Shown here piece after piece: positions 24,645 through 33,776 of a stretch of DNA of 55,141 nucleotides (position 1 is the first letter of the stretch; each line of letters starts with the position of its first letter). The notes under the pieces are model-generated. The model was not told where the DNA came from, ran no database searches, and saw only the letters and a list, made by a program, of their open reading frames with translations. Origin of the DNA: an uncultured Pelagibacteraceae bacterium (GTDB lineage: Bacteria; Pseudomonadota; Alphaproteobacteria; Pelagibacterales; Pelagibacteraceae); the NCBI GenBank assembly GCA_902624045.1, contig CACNVX010000006.1:1-55141 (forward strand), read 5' to 3'. A program made the position numbers and the translations under genes.

Positions 24645-26123
24645 TTGAAAAAATTTATAGTCTCCATTGATCAAGGAACGACCTCATCAAGAGTTGTTTT
24701 ATTTGACACTAAAGGGAACATTAAATTTATTTCACAATATGAATTTAAACAATACTTTCCTAGAAATGGCTGGGTAGAGCATAATCCAAATGAAATTTGG
24801 TCGACAACACTTAAAGCATTAAAACAAGTAATTAAAAAAGCTATAAGTTTGAAAGGTCATATAATTACAATTGGAATTACAAATCAAAGAGAAACTACAA
24901 TTTTGTGGAATAAAAAAACTGGAAAACCTATTTATAATGCAATCGTTTGGCAAGATAGAAGAACCCAGGAATATTGTAAATCTCTTAAGAATAAAAATTA
25001 TGAAAATACTTTTAGAAAAAAAACGGGATTATTTATAGATCCTTATTTTTCTGCCACTAAAATAAAATGGATTTTAGATAATATAAAAGTTTCAAAAAAG
25101 TTAATTAAAAATAATAATTTATTATTTGGAACAGTAGACACCTTCTTGATCTGGAAATTAACAAAAGGTAAACAGCATTTAACTGAAGCTACCAATGCAA
25201 GTAGAACAATGTTGTTTAATATTAATAACAATAAATGGGATAATGAAATATTACAGAAATTAAAAATTCCAAAGGGTATATTGCCAGAGGTAAAAAATTC
25301 TGCAGATGATTTTGGAAAAACAGACAAGGGAATTACAGGAAAAGAAATACCCATTTCAGCTGTTTTAGGAGATCAACAAGCAGCTGCTGTAGGACAAGCT
25401 TGTTTTGAAAAAGGATCTATAAAAAGTACTTATGGTACTGGTGCATTTGTAATAATGAACACTGGATCAAAAAAAATTAATTCAAAAAATAAGTTGTTAA
25501 CGACAATTTGTTATAGATTGAATAATAAGACTACGTATGCCCTTGAAGGATCTATTTTCATTGCAGGAGCAGGCGTACAATGGTTAAGGGATAAAATTAA
25601 ACTAATAAACAACGCTTATGAAACTGAAAAAATAGCTAAATCAACAAAAAGTAATAATGAAGTTTATGTTGTCCCAGCTTTTAGTGGAATAGGCGCACCT
25701 TATTGGAGACCTGATGCAAGAGGTTTAATAACAGGTCTTACAAGAGATAGTGATTGGAAAACTTTGGTTAGAGCTACAGTCGAGTCAGTTGCGTATCAAA
25801 GTTATGACTTATTTTATTCAATGAATAAAGATGGTTTAAAGCCTAGAATAATTAAAATTGATGGTGGTATGGTAGCAAATAATTGGTTTTCACAATTTTT
25901 GGCAGATGTAATTAATTTAAAAGTAATTCGACCTAAAGTCTTAGAAACTACTGCTCTTGGAGCAGCTTTGTTTGCAGGTTATCAAGTAGGAGAATTCAAA
26001 TCATTAAATCAGATTAAAAATACATGGAAAAAAGATAAAGCTTTTAAGCCAAAAATTAATAAAAAACTTAGAAATCATATATTGCATGGTTGGAAGCAAG
26101 CAATTAAAAAAACCTTAGCATAA
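24645..26123 (+). CDS. glpK: Glycerol kinase (FGGY family)
   Basis: GlpK phosphorylates glycerol to sn-glycerol 3-phosphate with ATP. The 492-residue protein has the phosphate-binding D-Q-G-T-T-S-S-R (8-15), G-W-V-E-H-N-P-N-E-I-W, I-T-N-Q-R-E-T-T, W-Q-D-R-R-T and the C-terminal D-G-G-M-V-A-N-N-W-F segment, all typical of glycerol kinase. The only sensible start is a TTG just after the tmoV stop; no in-frame ATG lies upstream. The next gene, 8 bases on, encodes glycerol-3-phosphate dehydrogenase, giving a two-step route from glycerol to dihydroxyacetone phosphate. Its location behind a TMAO transporter is unusual. Confidence 0.9.
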   Translation: MKKFIVSIDQGTTSSRVVLFDTKGNIKFISQYEFKQYFPRNGWVEHNPNEIWSTTLKALKQVIKKAISLKGHIITIGITNQRETTILWNKKTGKPIYNAIVWQDRRTQEYCKSLKNKNYENTFRKKTGLFIDPYFSATKIKWILDNIKVSKKLIKNNNLLFGTVDTFLIWKLTKGKQHLTEATNASRTMLFNINNNKWDNEILQKLKIPKGILPEVKNSADDFGKTDKGITGKEIPISAVLGDQQAAAVGQACFEKGSIKSTYGTGAFVIMNTGSKKINSKNKLLTTICYRLNNKTTYALEGSIFIAGAGVQWLRDKIKLINNAYETEKIAKSTKSNNEVYVVPAFSGIGAPYWRPDARGLITGLTRDSDWKTLVRATVESVAYQSYDLFYSMNKDGLKPRIIKIDGGMVANNWFSQFLADVINLKVIRPKVLETTALGAALFAGYQVGEFKSLNQIKNTWKKDKAFKPKINKKLRNHILHGWKQAIKKTLA

Positions 26124-26131
26124 AGATAAAA

Positions 26132-27088
26132 ATGAAAAAAATATTAATTGTTGGTGCGGGAGCTATGGGAGCTGCTTTCTCAATACCATTGTTAGATAAT
26201 GGTCACTTGGTTGCTTTAACAGAGCCATATAACTTTAAATTATTAAAAAAATTAAATTCAAAAAAAAAAATTCACCCATCATTAAATATAAATTTACCAA
26301 AAAAATTAAAAATAAATAAATTTTCAAGTGAAATTTTAAATCGTAAATGGGACTTAATTGTAATTGCTGTAAGTTCTATAGGAATAGACTTAATAGGAAA
26401 AAATCTTTCAAAAGTTAAAAATAAATCACCTATTTTGGTATTAACAAAAGGTCTTAAATTAGATGGTAGAAATTTAATTTCAATGTCTAGCTTATTGAAA
26501 AAGTATAATAAAAATTTAAATATTTCAGTTTTGAAAGGTCCATGTTTAGCAAAAGAATTGTCAAGAAAAGTGAAAAGCTTCACTGTTGTTGCAAATAAAA
26601 ATATTAATACTGCAAAAAAAATTGGTAAATTAATTTCAACAAATTATTATCAAACTGAATTTAGTAGAGATGTTAGAGGAGTAGAGTTTTTATCTGCTAT
26701 TAAAAATATTTATTCAATGATAATTGGAGCTGGACAATGGCATAATACTTCATCAGCTTTATTCAAAAAATCAATTGATGAAATGAAATATCTTGTAAAT
26801 TATTTTAAAGGTAAAAATGAAACTGTATATGGTTTAGCAGGTTTGGGAGATTTATATGTTAGTGCAATGGGTGGAAGAAATAGTAAAATGGGAGAATACT
26901 TAGGAAAAGGCTATACTTTTGCCCAAGCAAAGAAAAAGTTTATGAAAAATGATACAGTAGAAGGTGCTGATTTAGCAATAGAAATCGCTCCTTTTATATT
27001 TAAAAAAATTAATAAAAGAAAAGTTCCTTTAATGATCTCTTTATTAGAAGCAATTGTTAAAAATAAAAAATTAAAAATTAACTATTAA
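26132..27088 (+). CDS. gpsA: NAD(P)-dependent glycerol-3-phosphate dehydrogenase
   Basis: The 318 residues match GpsA: an N-terminal Rossmann site I-L-I-V-G-A-G-A-M-G-A-A (4-15), T-K-G-L-K, the K-G-P-C-L-A-K-E-L segment, the catalytic lysine region A-I-K-N-I-Y-S, and G-L-A-G-L-G-D-L-Y-V-S near the middle of the C-terminal domain. It interconverts glycerol 3-phosphate and dihydroxyacetone phosphate. GpsA is usually biosynthetic, but behind glpK it may work in the catabolic direction. It ends one base before the convergent tmm stop. Lysine and asparagine content is very high, in line with the AT-rich genome. Confidence 0.86.
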   Translation: MKKILIVGAGAMGAAFSIPLLDNGHLVALTEPYNFKLLKKLNSKKKIHPSLNINLPKKLKINKFSSEILNRKWDLIVIAVSSIGIDLIGKNLSKVKNKSPILVLTKGLKLDGRNLISMSSLLKKYNKNLNISVLKGPCLAKELSRKVKSFTVVANKNINTAKKIGKLISTNYYQTEFSRDVRGVEFLSAIKNIYSMIIGAGQWHNTSSALFKKSIDEMKYLVNYFKGKNETVYGLAGLGDLYVSAMGGRNSKMGEYLGKGYTFAQAKKKFMKNDTVEGADLAIEIAPFIFKKINKRKVPLMISLLEAIVKNKKLKINY

Positions 27089-28420
27089 TTATTTATTTAA
27101 AAAAGTTTCCATCGAGTCATCCATAGCTTTTTCCCATGGTGTGTGATGAATTGGTGCAACTGATCCAGTCACAGGAGATGAAAACGATTTATTTCTATAA
27201 GTTAGAATATCCTCTACTTTATGATGTTCCCATTCTTTAAAATGATTTCTAATTAATTCAAAATCAATTTTAGGATAATCAGACATATCATGAAGTTCTT
27301 TGGTATATTCTGTTTGAAAATCAATCATTTGATCAGGATTTTCCAATTTTTCCTCCATAGCAACCCATTTGTTTATGTCTTTTTCTATCTCCTCATCACT
27401 AGGCATTTTTATTTTGCCCATTATCACATCTCTTGCGTACCATGCTTGACAATCAAACATATTAAAAGTGTGAAATTGATCCTGCATTCCTAAGTATAAA
27501 AGTTTATGATTATCTTGCCAGACAACACCTTTATAAAGTTTTGGTGGATATAATCTGTTGTGTGTTTTTAACTTTAAACTTTCATCTAAAAACGGAAAAT
27601 GATGCAAATAACCAGTGCAAAGTATTATTACATCAGAGTCTTGTTCAGTTCCGTCTTTAAATATCGCTTTTTTTCCCTCTAACCTATCTAAGTAATGAAC
27701 TTCCTTCATGCCTCTCGGCCATTTAAATCCCATTGGGTTATGCCTGTAACCAATTGTTACGCTTTTAGCACCATATTTATTACATTGCAGGGCCACATCT
27801 TCAGCCGAATAACTACTTCCCAAAACAATAACATCTTTTCCTCTGAACTCTTCTGCATCTCTAAAATCATGTGAGTGCATTATTCTTCCTGGGAAAGAAT
27901 TCATTCCTTCATATTCAGGAATAAAAGGTACAGAAAAATGACCTGTAGAAACCACTAAATAATCAAACGTATCATTTAAAATTTTATTATTAACTTTATC
28001 TTGGTAGCTAATTTCGAACTTATCATTTTTATAAACAGTATTTGTAACTCTTGTATTAAATTTAATCTTACTTTTTATATTACCTTTACTTACTCTTCCC
28101 AAAATATAATCTTGCAAGACTTCTCTTGGAGGAAAAGAAGGAATAGGCTTTCCAAAATGTTCATCAAAAGAGTAATCAGCAAATTCTAAACATTCTTTAG
28201 GTCCATTGGACCACAAATATCTATACATACTGTTAGGAACAGGATCTCCATATTGATCTGAACCAGTTCTCCAGTTGTAGTTCCATAAACCGCCCCAACT
28301 TTCTTGTTTTTCAAAGCAAACTATTTCAGGAATTTTATCTCCTTTTTTTTCTAAATGTTCAAATGCTCTTAAAATTGAAAGTCCACATGGACCAGCGCCA
28401 ATGATTGCTATTTTTGACAT
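27089..28420 (-). CDS. tmm: Trimethylamine monooxygenase (flavin-containing monooxygenase)
   Basis: Tmm oxidises TMA to TMAO with NADPH and O2. The 443-residue protein shows the FAD site G-A-G-P-C-G (8-13), the FMO fingerprint F-P-G-R-I-M-H-S-H-D-F (176-186, F-x-G-x-x-x-H-x-x-x-F), the NADPH site G-S-S-Y-S-A (201-206) and a C-T-G-Y-L-H-H-F-P motif. The segment W-N-Y-N-W-R-T-G and the M-Y-R-Y-L-W-S-N-G-P-K-E block are typical of bacterial Tmm rather than Baeyer-Villiger enzymes. It is convergent with gpsA and lies about 8 kb from tdm. Its product feeds Tdm, so the pair converts TMA to dimethylamine plus formaldehyde. Cytoplasmic. Confidence 0.9.
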   Translation of the reverse strand: MSKIAIIGAGPCGLSILRAFEHLEKKGDKIPEIVCFEKQESWGGLWNYNWRTGSDQYGDPVPNSMYRYLWSNGPKECLEFADYSFDEHFGKPIPSFPPREVLQDYILGRVSKGNIKSKIKFNTRVTNTVYKNDKFEISYQDKVNNKILNDTFDYLVVSTGHFSVPFIPEYEGMNSFPGRIMHSHDFRDAEEFRGKDVIVLGSSYSAEDVALQCNKYGAKSVTIGYRHNPMGFKWPRGMKEVHYLDRLEGKKAIFKDGTEQDSDVIILCTGYLHHFPFLDESLKLKTHNRLYPPKLYKGVVWQDNHKLLYLGMQDQFHTFNMFDCQAWYARDVIMGKIKMPSDEEIEKDINKWVAMEEKLENPDQMIDFQTEYTKELHDMSDYPKIDFELIRNHFKEWEHHKVEDILTYRNKSFSSPVTGSVAPIHHTPWEKAMDDSMETFLNK

Positions 28421-28497
28421 AGAATTTTTCCTATCATTAATAAATTTATAAATATATCTTACTAATAATTTTAAAAAAAATAAAATTATATTTTTTA

Positions 28498-29658
28498 ATG
28501 GGTATTAATTGGAATTATCCCACCACGATGTGGATAGGTGAGAATAGAGTAGAGGATTTATTCTTAGCTTGTAAAGAGCTAAACATTTCAAACCCACTAT
28601 TTGTAACCGATAAAGATTTAATAAATTTAGAAATTATAAAAAATATAATAATAAGTTTAAAAAAAAATTTTAAACATCTTTCTACCTTTTCTAATTTTAC
28701 GGGAAATCCAATTGGTGAAAACGTTGAGGAAGGAGTTAAAGTTTACAATACTTTAGGTTGCGATGGTGTAATTGCTTTAGGAGGTGGAAGTGGTTTAGAT
28801 GTTGGAAAAGCAATAGCATTTATGTGCAATCAATCAAGAACATTATGGGACTTTGAAGATATTGGTGAACACTGGAAAAGAGCTGATAGTTCTAAAATTT
28901 CAAAAATAATCGCAGTTCCAACTACAGCTGGCACAGGATCTGAAACAGGACGAGCATCTTTAATAATTAACAAAGATACTGGTGCAAAAAAAATTATTTT
29001 TCACCCAAAAATGTTACCTTCAATCGTAATTTTAGATCCTTTACTTACTATAGATTTGTCTCCGAGATTAACCGCTGCAACTGGAATGGATGCATTAGCT
29101 CATAATTTAGAAGCCTTCTGTGCACGTGGATATCATCCAATGGCTGACGGTATAGCAATAGAGGGAATGAAATTAATAAAAAATTCTTTAATAAAAGCTT
29201 TTAAAAATGGAAATGATGTTAATGCTAGAATGGATTTACTTGCTGCAGCATCAATGGGCTCAGCTGCATTTCAGAAAGGACTTGGAGCAATTCACTCATT
29301 GAGCCATCCAGTAAATGGTAAATTTAATGTACATCATGGATTGTCTAATGCAATATTTATGCCCTATGTGTTAACATTTAATAAATCTTCAATTGAAAAT
29401 AAGATCATTTCTATTTGTGATTATCTTAACTTAGATAAAAGTTTTGATAGTTTTTTAGATTGGATTTTAAAATTACGAAATAATTTGAATATTCCACATA
29501 AATTATCAGAAGTTATGGATTGTAGTAATATTGATTTAGAGGAACTCTCCTTAATGGCTTATGAAGACCCATCAACAGGAGGTAACCCAAAAGAAATAAG
29601 CAAGCAAGATTTAAAAGAAATGTATAAAAAAAGTATTTCTGGAGAATTATTTAAATGA
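28498..29658 (+). CDS. Iron-containing alcohol dehydrogenase
   Basis: This 386-residue group III alcohol dehydrogenase has the nucleotide-binding G-G-G-S-G-L-D-V-G-K motif, T-T-A-G-T-G-S-E-T, and the metal-binding region with Asp and His residues in G-M-D-A-L-A-H-N-L-E-A and H-S-L-S-H-P-V-N-G-K-F-N-V-H-H-G. It oxidises or reduces small alcohols or aldehydes with NAD(P). In SAR11 an enzyme of this class has been proposed to oxidise methanol and other alcohols to aldehydes, but the substrate here is not fixed. Its last bases overlap the start of a glutamine amidotransferase gene (ATGA), so the two are co-expressed. Confidence 0.86.
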   Translation: MGINWNYPTTMWIGENRVEDLFLACKELNISNPLFVTDKDLINLEIIKNIIISLKKNFKHLSTFSNFTGNPIGENVEEGVKVYNTLGCDGVIALGGGSGLDVGKAIAFMCNQSRTLWDFEDIGEHWKRADSSKISKIIAVPTTAGTGSETGRASLIINKDTGAKKIIFHPKMLPSIVILDPLLTIDLSPRLTAATGMDALAHNLEAFCARGYHPMADGIAIEGMKLIKNSLIKAFKNGNDVNARMDLLAAASMGSAAFQKGLGAIHSLSHPVNGKFNVHHGLSNAIFMPYVLTFNKSSIENKIISICDYLNLDKSFDSFLDWILKLRNNLNIPHKLSEVMDCSNIDLEELSLMAYEDPSTGGNPKEISKQDLKEMYKKSISGELFK

Positions 29659-30443
29659 AAAAAATTTTAATTGTTGAAGGTAATCCAACAGAGGAAAATA
29701 AACAATTCACTGTCGCAGGTATTCAAACACATACAGAAAGTTTAAAACATAGTCTTAGCTACTTTACAGATAATCTAACAATTGATGTTGCAAATCCCTC
29801 ATCAGATAAAAATATTCATGAAATAGTTAATAATCTTGATAGTTATGATGGCCTAATTTGGGGTGGAAGTAGTTTAAACATTTACAACGCAACTCCAGAG
29901 ATAAAAAGGCAAATACAATTTATGCAAGAGTGTCAAAAAAAAATTAAAAAAATTTTAGCAATCTGTTGGGGAATGCAAGTAGCTGTAACCGCTGCAGGAG
30001 GTGAGGTAAAAAAATGTACAAATGGTTCTCAGAAAGGAATTGCGTTTGATATTGAAATTAATGAAAATGGCTTAAAACATCCATTATACTTAAATAAAAG
30101 TTTAAGATTTAATACACCTGCTTTTAATTTCGATGAAGTTGTAACAATGCCTAAAAATTCAATTTTGTTAGCTTCAAATTCAATTAATAAAGTGCAAGCA
30201 CTCAATTTTAAAGTAGGTGAATGTGATATATGGGGTCTTCAATATCATCCTGAAATAACTTACAATAAAATGATAAATTTAATTATTTTCAGAAAAAAAA
30301 GACTTTTAGATAAAGGTGCATTTACAGACGAGGAAGAAATAAATATTCATATTAAAAATATAGAGGAAGAAAATAAAAAGTTGGATAAAAAATCTAGAAT
30401 GAGAGAATTAGAGAATTGGTTAAATTATCTTAATCTAGAATAG
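29655..30443 (+). CDS. Class I glutamine amidotransferase-like protein
   Basis: The 262-residue protein carries a class I glutamine amidotransferase triad: nucleophile C104 in L-A-I-C-W-G-M-Q, with H198 and E200 in Q-Y-H-P-E-I-T. It has no attached synthetase domain. Stand-alone members include GMP-synthase-like hydrolases and gamma-glutamyl-amide hydrolases, so hydrolysis of a gamma-glutamyl compound is possible in this methylamine-rich region, but that is inference. A charged C-terminal tail rich in E/K follows the catalytic domain. The start overlaps the alcohol dehydrogenase stop, and its end overlaps the convergent fhs end by 9 bases. Confidence 0.75.
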   Translation: MKKILIVEGNPTEENKQFTVAGIQTHTESLKHSLSYFTDNLTIDVANPSSDKNIHEIVNNLDSYDGLIWGGSSLNIYNATPEIKRQIQFMQECQKKIKKILAICWGMQVAVTAAGGEVKKCTNGSQKGIAFDIEINENGLKHPLYLNKSLRFNTPAFNFDEVVTMPKNSILLASNSINKVQALNFKVGECDIWGLQYHPEITYNKMINLIIFRKKRLLDKGAFTDEEEINIHIKNIEEENKKLDKKSRMRELENWLNYLNLE

Positions 30444-32120
30444 TCCTTCAATTTCGCCTTTATCATTCAATCTAATAGAGTCAGCTGCTGGAACTCGTGG
30501 TAATCCAGGCATGGTCATTATTGCTCCACAAACTACCACAATAAATTCAGCACCAGATGAGAGCCTAATTTCTCTAATTGGTAAAGCATGACCAGTTGGT
30601 GCTCCTTTTAAATTTGGATCTGTTGAGAAACTATATTGTGTTTTTGCAACACAAATAGGTAGATCACCGTAACCAGCTTCCTCAAAAGTTTTCAATTGAT
30701 CTCTTATTTTTGTATCAGCAATTACCTCATCAGCTCTATAAATTTCTTTTGCAATAGTTTCTATTTTTTTAAATAGAGGAGTATTACTCTCATATAAAAA
30801 TTTAAATTTAGCCTGATTTTTTTCACATAGATCTACAACATGTGCTGCCAGTTCCTTAGTTCCTTCACCACCATTTGACCAGTGAGTACAAAGACTTGCT
30901 TTTACCCCCAAGCCATCACAAAATTCAATTAAAGCTTTTACTTCATTGTCAGTATCTTTGATAAAATGATTAACGGCAACCGCTACTGGTAAACCAAATT
31001 TTTTAACATTTTCAATATGTCTCTCTAAATTGACCAACCCTTTTTTTAGAGCATCTACATTTTCATTTTTTAAATCATCTTTTGCAACACCACCATGCAT
31101 TTTTAATGCTCTAATTGTTGCAACTATTACAACACAACTTGGTTTTAAATTTGATTTTCTACATTTAATATCTAAGAATTTTTCAGCACCTAAATCAGCA
31201 CCAAAGCCGGCTTCAGTTACAACATAATCGGCAAGTTTTAGACCTGTTTTTGTTGCGATTACCGAATTACATCCATGTGCAATGTTTGCAAATGGTCCTC
31301 CATGGATTATTGCGGGATTATTTTCTAAAGTTTGCGTTACATTAGGTCTTATTGCGTCTTTCAACAATACAGTCATAGGTCCTTGGGCTTTTAAATCTTT
31401 TGCGTAAATTGGTTTTTTAGATCTATTGTAAGCAATTGTAATGTTACCTATTCTTTTTTCTAAATCTTCTAAATCATTTGATAAACAGAAAATAGCCATG
31501 ATTTCTGACGCAACAGTAATATCAAAACCATCTTCTCTTGGGAAACCATTAGCTACACCACCTAAATTAATATTTATTGATCTTAACGATCGATCGTTCA
31601 TATCCATAACTCTTTTCCAAACGATTCTTCTAACATCGATGTCTAATTTATTCCCCCAATAAATATGGTTATCAATTAGTGCTGATAATAAATTATGAGC
31701 AGATGTTATTGCGTGGAAGTCTCCTGTAAAATGAAGATTAATTTGTTCCATCGGAACTACTTGGGCATATCCTCCTCCAGCAGCCCCACCTTTCATTCCA
31801 AATGAAGGACCTAAACTTGGCTCTCTTAAACAAACAATTGATTTTTTTCCTATTTTATTCAATCCATCGTGAAGTCCAACAGAAGTTGTTGTTTTACCCT
31901 CACCTGCAGGTGTTGGTGTAATAGCTGTAACTAAAATCAATTTACCATCAGGCTTATCTTTTAGTGTATCTAGATATTCTAAGTTAATCTTAGCAATATG
32001 TCGCCCCATCGGACTAAATGCTACACTTTCATCCGGCACATTTATTTTTGCCAAAACATCATTTATTGGTTGCATTTTAGCTTCTCTAGCTATTTGAATA
32101 TCTGATTTGACTTCACTCAT
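30435..32120 (-). CDS. fhs: Formate-tetrahydrofolate ligase
   Basis: Fhs joins formate to THF with ATP to give 10-formyl-THF, or runs in reverse to release formate and ATP. The 561 residues carry [13 protein letters not shown] (nucleotide site, about 68-80), [20 protein letters not shown], the [14 protein letters not shown] block and [12 protein letters not shown]. All are conserved in the family, and the length is normal. It is divergent from soxB with a 129-base spacer. In this window it links formaldehyde and methyl groups from TMAO, betaine and sarcosine demethylation to formate, with possible ATP yield. Confidence 0.94.
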   Translation of the reverse strand: MSEVKSDIQIAREAKMQPINDVLAKINVPDESVAFSPMGRHIAKINLEYLDTLKDKPDGKLILVTAITPTPAGEGKTTTSVGLHDGLNKIGKKSIVCLREPSLGPSFGMKGGAAGGGYAQVVPMEQINLHFTGDFHAITSAHNLLSALIDNHIYWGNKLDIDVRRIVWKRVMDMNDRSLRSININLGGVANGFPREDGFDITVASEIMAIFCLSNDLEDLEKRIGNITIAYNRSKKPIYAKDLKAQGPMTVLLKDAIRPNVTQTLENNPAIIHGGPFANIAHGCNSVIATKTGLKLADYVVTEAGFGADLGAEKFLDIKCRKSNLKPSCVVIVATIRALKMHGGVAKDDLKNENVDALKKGLVNLERHIENVKKFGLPVAVAVNHFIKDTDNEVKALIEFCDGLGVKASLCTHWSNGGEGTKELAAHVVDLCEKNQAKFKFLYESNTPLFKKIETIAKEIYRADEVIADTKIRDQLKTFEEAGYGDLPICVAKTQYSFSTDPNLKGAPTGHALPIREIRLSSGAEFIVVVCGAIMTMPGLPRVPAADSIRLNDKGEIEGLF

Positions 32121-32249
32121 TTAAAAATCCTTTAAGTTAAAACATTTACTTGCAGACTTCATATCCTTTTTTAAGTTCTTTGGAAACTTCTAAAAAATAT
32201 ATATAAAAAAAATAAGCACTATTTAGATTCTTTACTATAAAATTAACTC

Positions 32250-33506
32250 ATGCAGAAATATTCTATATTTAATTTAGTCAAAAATGCTTTTTCTAATCAT
32301 CAAAATTGGGATTTAGCATGGAAGGACCCAGAGCCCAAAGATGAATATGATGTAGTAATCATTGGAGGAGGTGGCCATGGTCTTGCTACAGCGTATTATC
32401 TTGCAAAAGAACATAATATTACAAAAGTTGCAATCATCGAAAAAGGATGGATTGGAGGTGGAAACGTTGGACGTAATACTACAATCATCAGATCTAATTA
32501 CATGCATGATGAAAACGGATTGTTCAGTGAATTTGGAATGGATTTATGGAGAAAGATGAGTCAGGACCTAAATTACAATGTAATGTTTTCACCTAGAGGA
32601 ATTATTAATTTAGCTCACTCAGATGCGCAAATGAATGCTTATGCGAGAAGAGGTAATTCAATGAGGTTAAATGGAATAGATGCTGTTCTTTTGAATAGGG
32701 AACAAGTTAAAGAAATTATTCCAATGGCAGATTTTTCTGAAAATGTAAGATTTCCAATTTTTGGTGGTTTGATGCAACCAAGTGCAGGAACTGCAAGACA
32801 TGATGCAGTAGCTTGGGGTTATGCTCGTCAAGCAGATGATATGGGAGTTGATATTATCCAAAATTGTGAGGTAATTGGTTTTGATGTTTCTGCTGGAAAA
32901 ATAAATGGTATTCGAACATCTCGTGGAAATATTAAAGCTAAAAAAGTTGGTTTATGTGTTGCAGGAAGCACAAATATTTTAGCTGAAAAATTAAATATGA
33001 CGTTACCAATAGAAACTCATCTTCTTCAAGCATGTGTTTCAGAGCCAGTTAAACCTGTTTTAGATAGTGTAGTAACATTTGGTGCTGGACATTTTTATAT
33101 CAGTCAATCAGATAAAGGCGAAATGGTTATGGGTGGAGATCTAGATGGATATAACAGTTACGCTCAAAGAGGAAATTTACCAACTTTGCAACATGTTTTA
33201 ACCGAAGGTATAGCGATGATGCCTTTTTTAAGTAAGTTAAAAATGCTTAGAACTTGGGGTGGTATAATGGATATGTCAATGGATGGATCTCCTATAATTG
33301 ATAAAACTCATATAGATGGTTTGTATTTAAATTGCGGTTGGTGTTATGGAGGTTTTAAAGCAACACCTGCATCTGGCTGGACATTTGCACACACAATTGC
33401 TCAAGATAGAGTTCATAAATTAAATGCAGGATATAGTTTGAATAGGTTTAATACCGGTCATCTAATCGATGAAAAAGGACTCGGAACAAAAACCTGGATA
33501 TCATAA
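32250..33506 (+). CDS. soxB: Sarcosine oxidase beta subunit (or N-methylglutamate dehydrogenase homologue)
   Basis: The 418-residue FAD subunit has the DAO-type Rossmann site V-V-I-I-G-G-G-G-H-G-L-A-T-A (36-49) and a W-I-G-G-G-N-V-G-R-N-T-T motif, typical of heterotetrameric sarcosine oxidase. The C-terminal N-C-G-W-C-Y-G-G-F-K-A-T-P-A-S-G block matches SoxB. It is the first gene of soxBDAG, with soxD starting immediately after its stop. The same architecture is used by N-methylglutamate dehydrogenase (MgdABCD), so sarcosine is favoured only because bhmt and dimethylglycine dehydrogenase genes are also in the window. The product oxidises the N-methyl group and passes formaldehyde-level carbon to THF on the alpha subunit. 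Confidence 0.87.
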   Translation: MQKYSIFNLVKNAFSNHQNWDLAWKDPEPKDEYDVVIIGGGGHGLATAYYLAKEHNITKVAIIEKGWIGGGNVGRNTTIIRSNYMHDENGLFSEFGMDLWRKMSQDLNYNVMFSPRGIINLAHSDAQMNAYARRGNSMRLNGIDAVLLNREQVKEIIPMADFSENVRFPIFGGLMQPSAGTARHDAVAWGYARQADDMGVDIIQNCEVIGFDVSAGKINGIRTSRGNIKAKKVGLCVAGSTNILAEKLNMTLPIETHLLQACVSEPVKPVLDSVVTFGAGHFYISQSDKGEMVMGGDLDGYNSYAQRGNLPTLQHVLTEGIAMMPFLSKLKMLRTWGGIMDMSMDGSPIIDKTHIDGLYLNCGWCYGGFKATPASGWTFAHTIAQDRVHKLNAGYSLNRFNTGHLIDEKGLGTKTWIS

Positions 33507-33776
33507 ATGCTGTACATTAATTGCCCACATTGTGGAATGAGACCACAAATTGAATTTTCTTATGGTGGAGACGCAAGTGTAAAAAGGCCAGAGTTGAATA
33601 AAGAAATTTCTGATCAAGAATGGGATGACTTTGTTTACAATAGAAAAAGTTTAAGAGGAAAACATCTAGAGTTATGGCAGCATATATCAGGGTGTAGACA
33701 ATGGATAAAAGTAGAGAGAGATACTGCAACTCATGAAATATTTAATACTTTTAAAGCTGACGAGGAAGTTGCCTGA
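33507..33776 (+). CDS. soxD: Sarcosine oxidase delta subunit
   Basis: The 89-residue protein is a zinc-binding SoxD. The ligands C6 and C9 (I-N-C-P-H-C-G) and H59 and C63 (W-Q-H-I-S-G-C-R-Q-W) are all present at the spacing known for heterotetrameric sarcosine oxidases. The core G-G-D-A-S-V-K-R-P and W-x-x-F-V-Y-N-R-x-x-x-R-G-K-H-x-E-L-W are family-typical. It starts the base after the soxB stop and shares its last base with the soxA start. Confidence 0.9.
   Translation: MLYINCPHCGMRPQIEFSYGGDASVKRPELNKEISDQEWDDFVYNRKSLRGKHLELWQHISGCRQWIKVERDTATHEIFNTFKADEEVA

Noticed and set aside
32121..32249. Possible regulatory RNA in the fhs-soxB spacer.
   Set aside because: Only weak AT-rich pairings were visible. 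No glycine riboswitch core or clear stem could be drawn.
32362..32559. 65-residue frame overlapping soxB in another frame.
   Set aside because: It lies wholly within the FAD-site region of soxB, with no conserved features.
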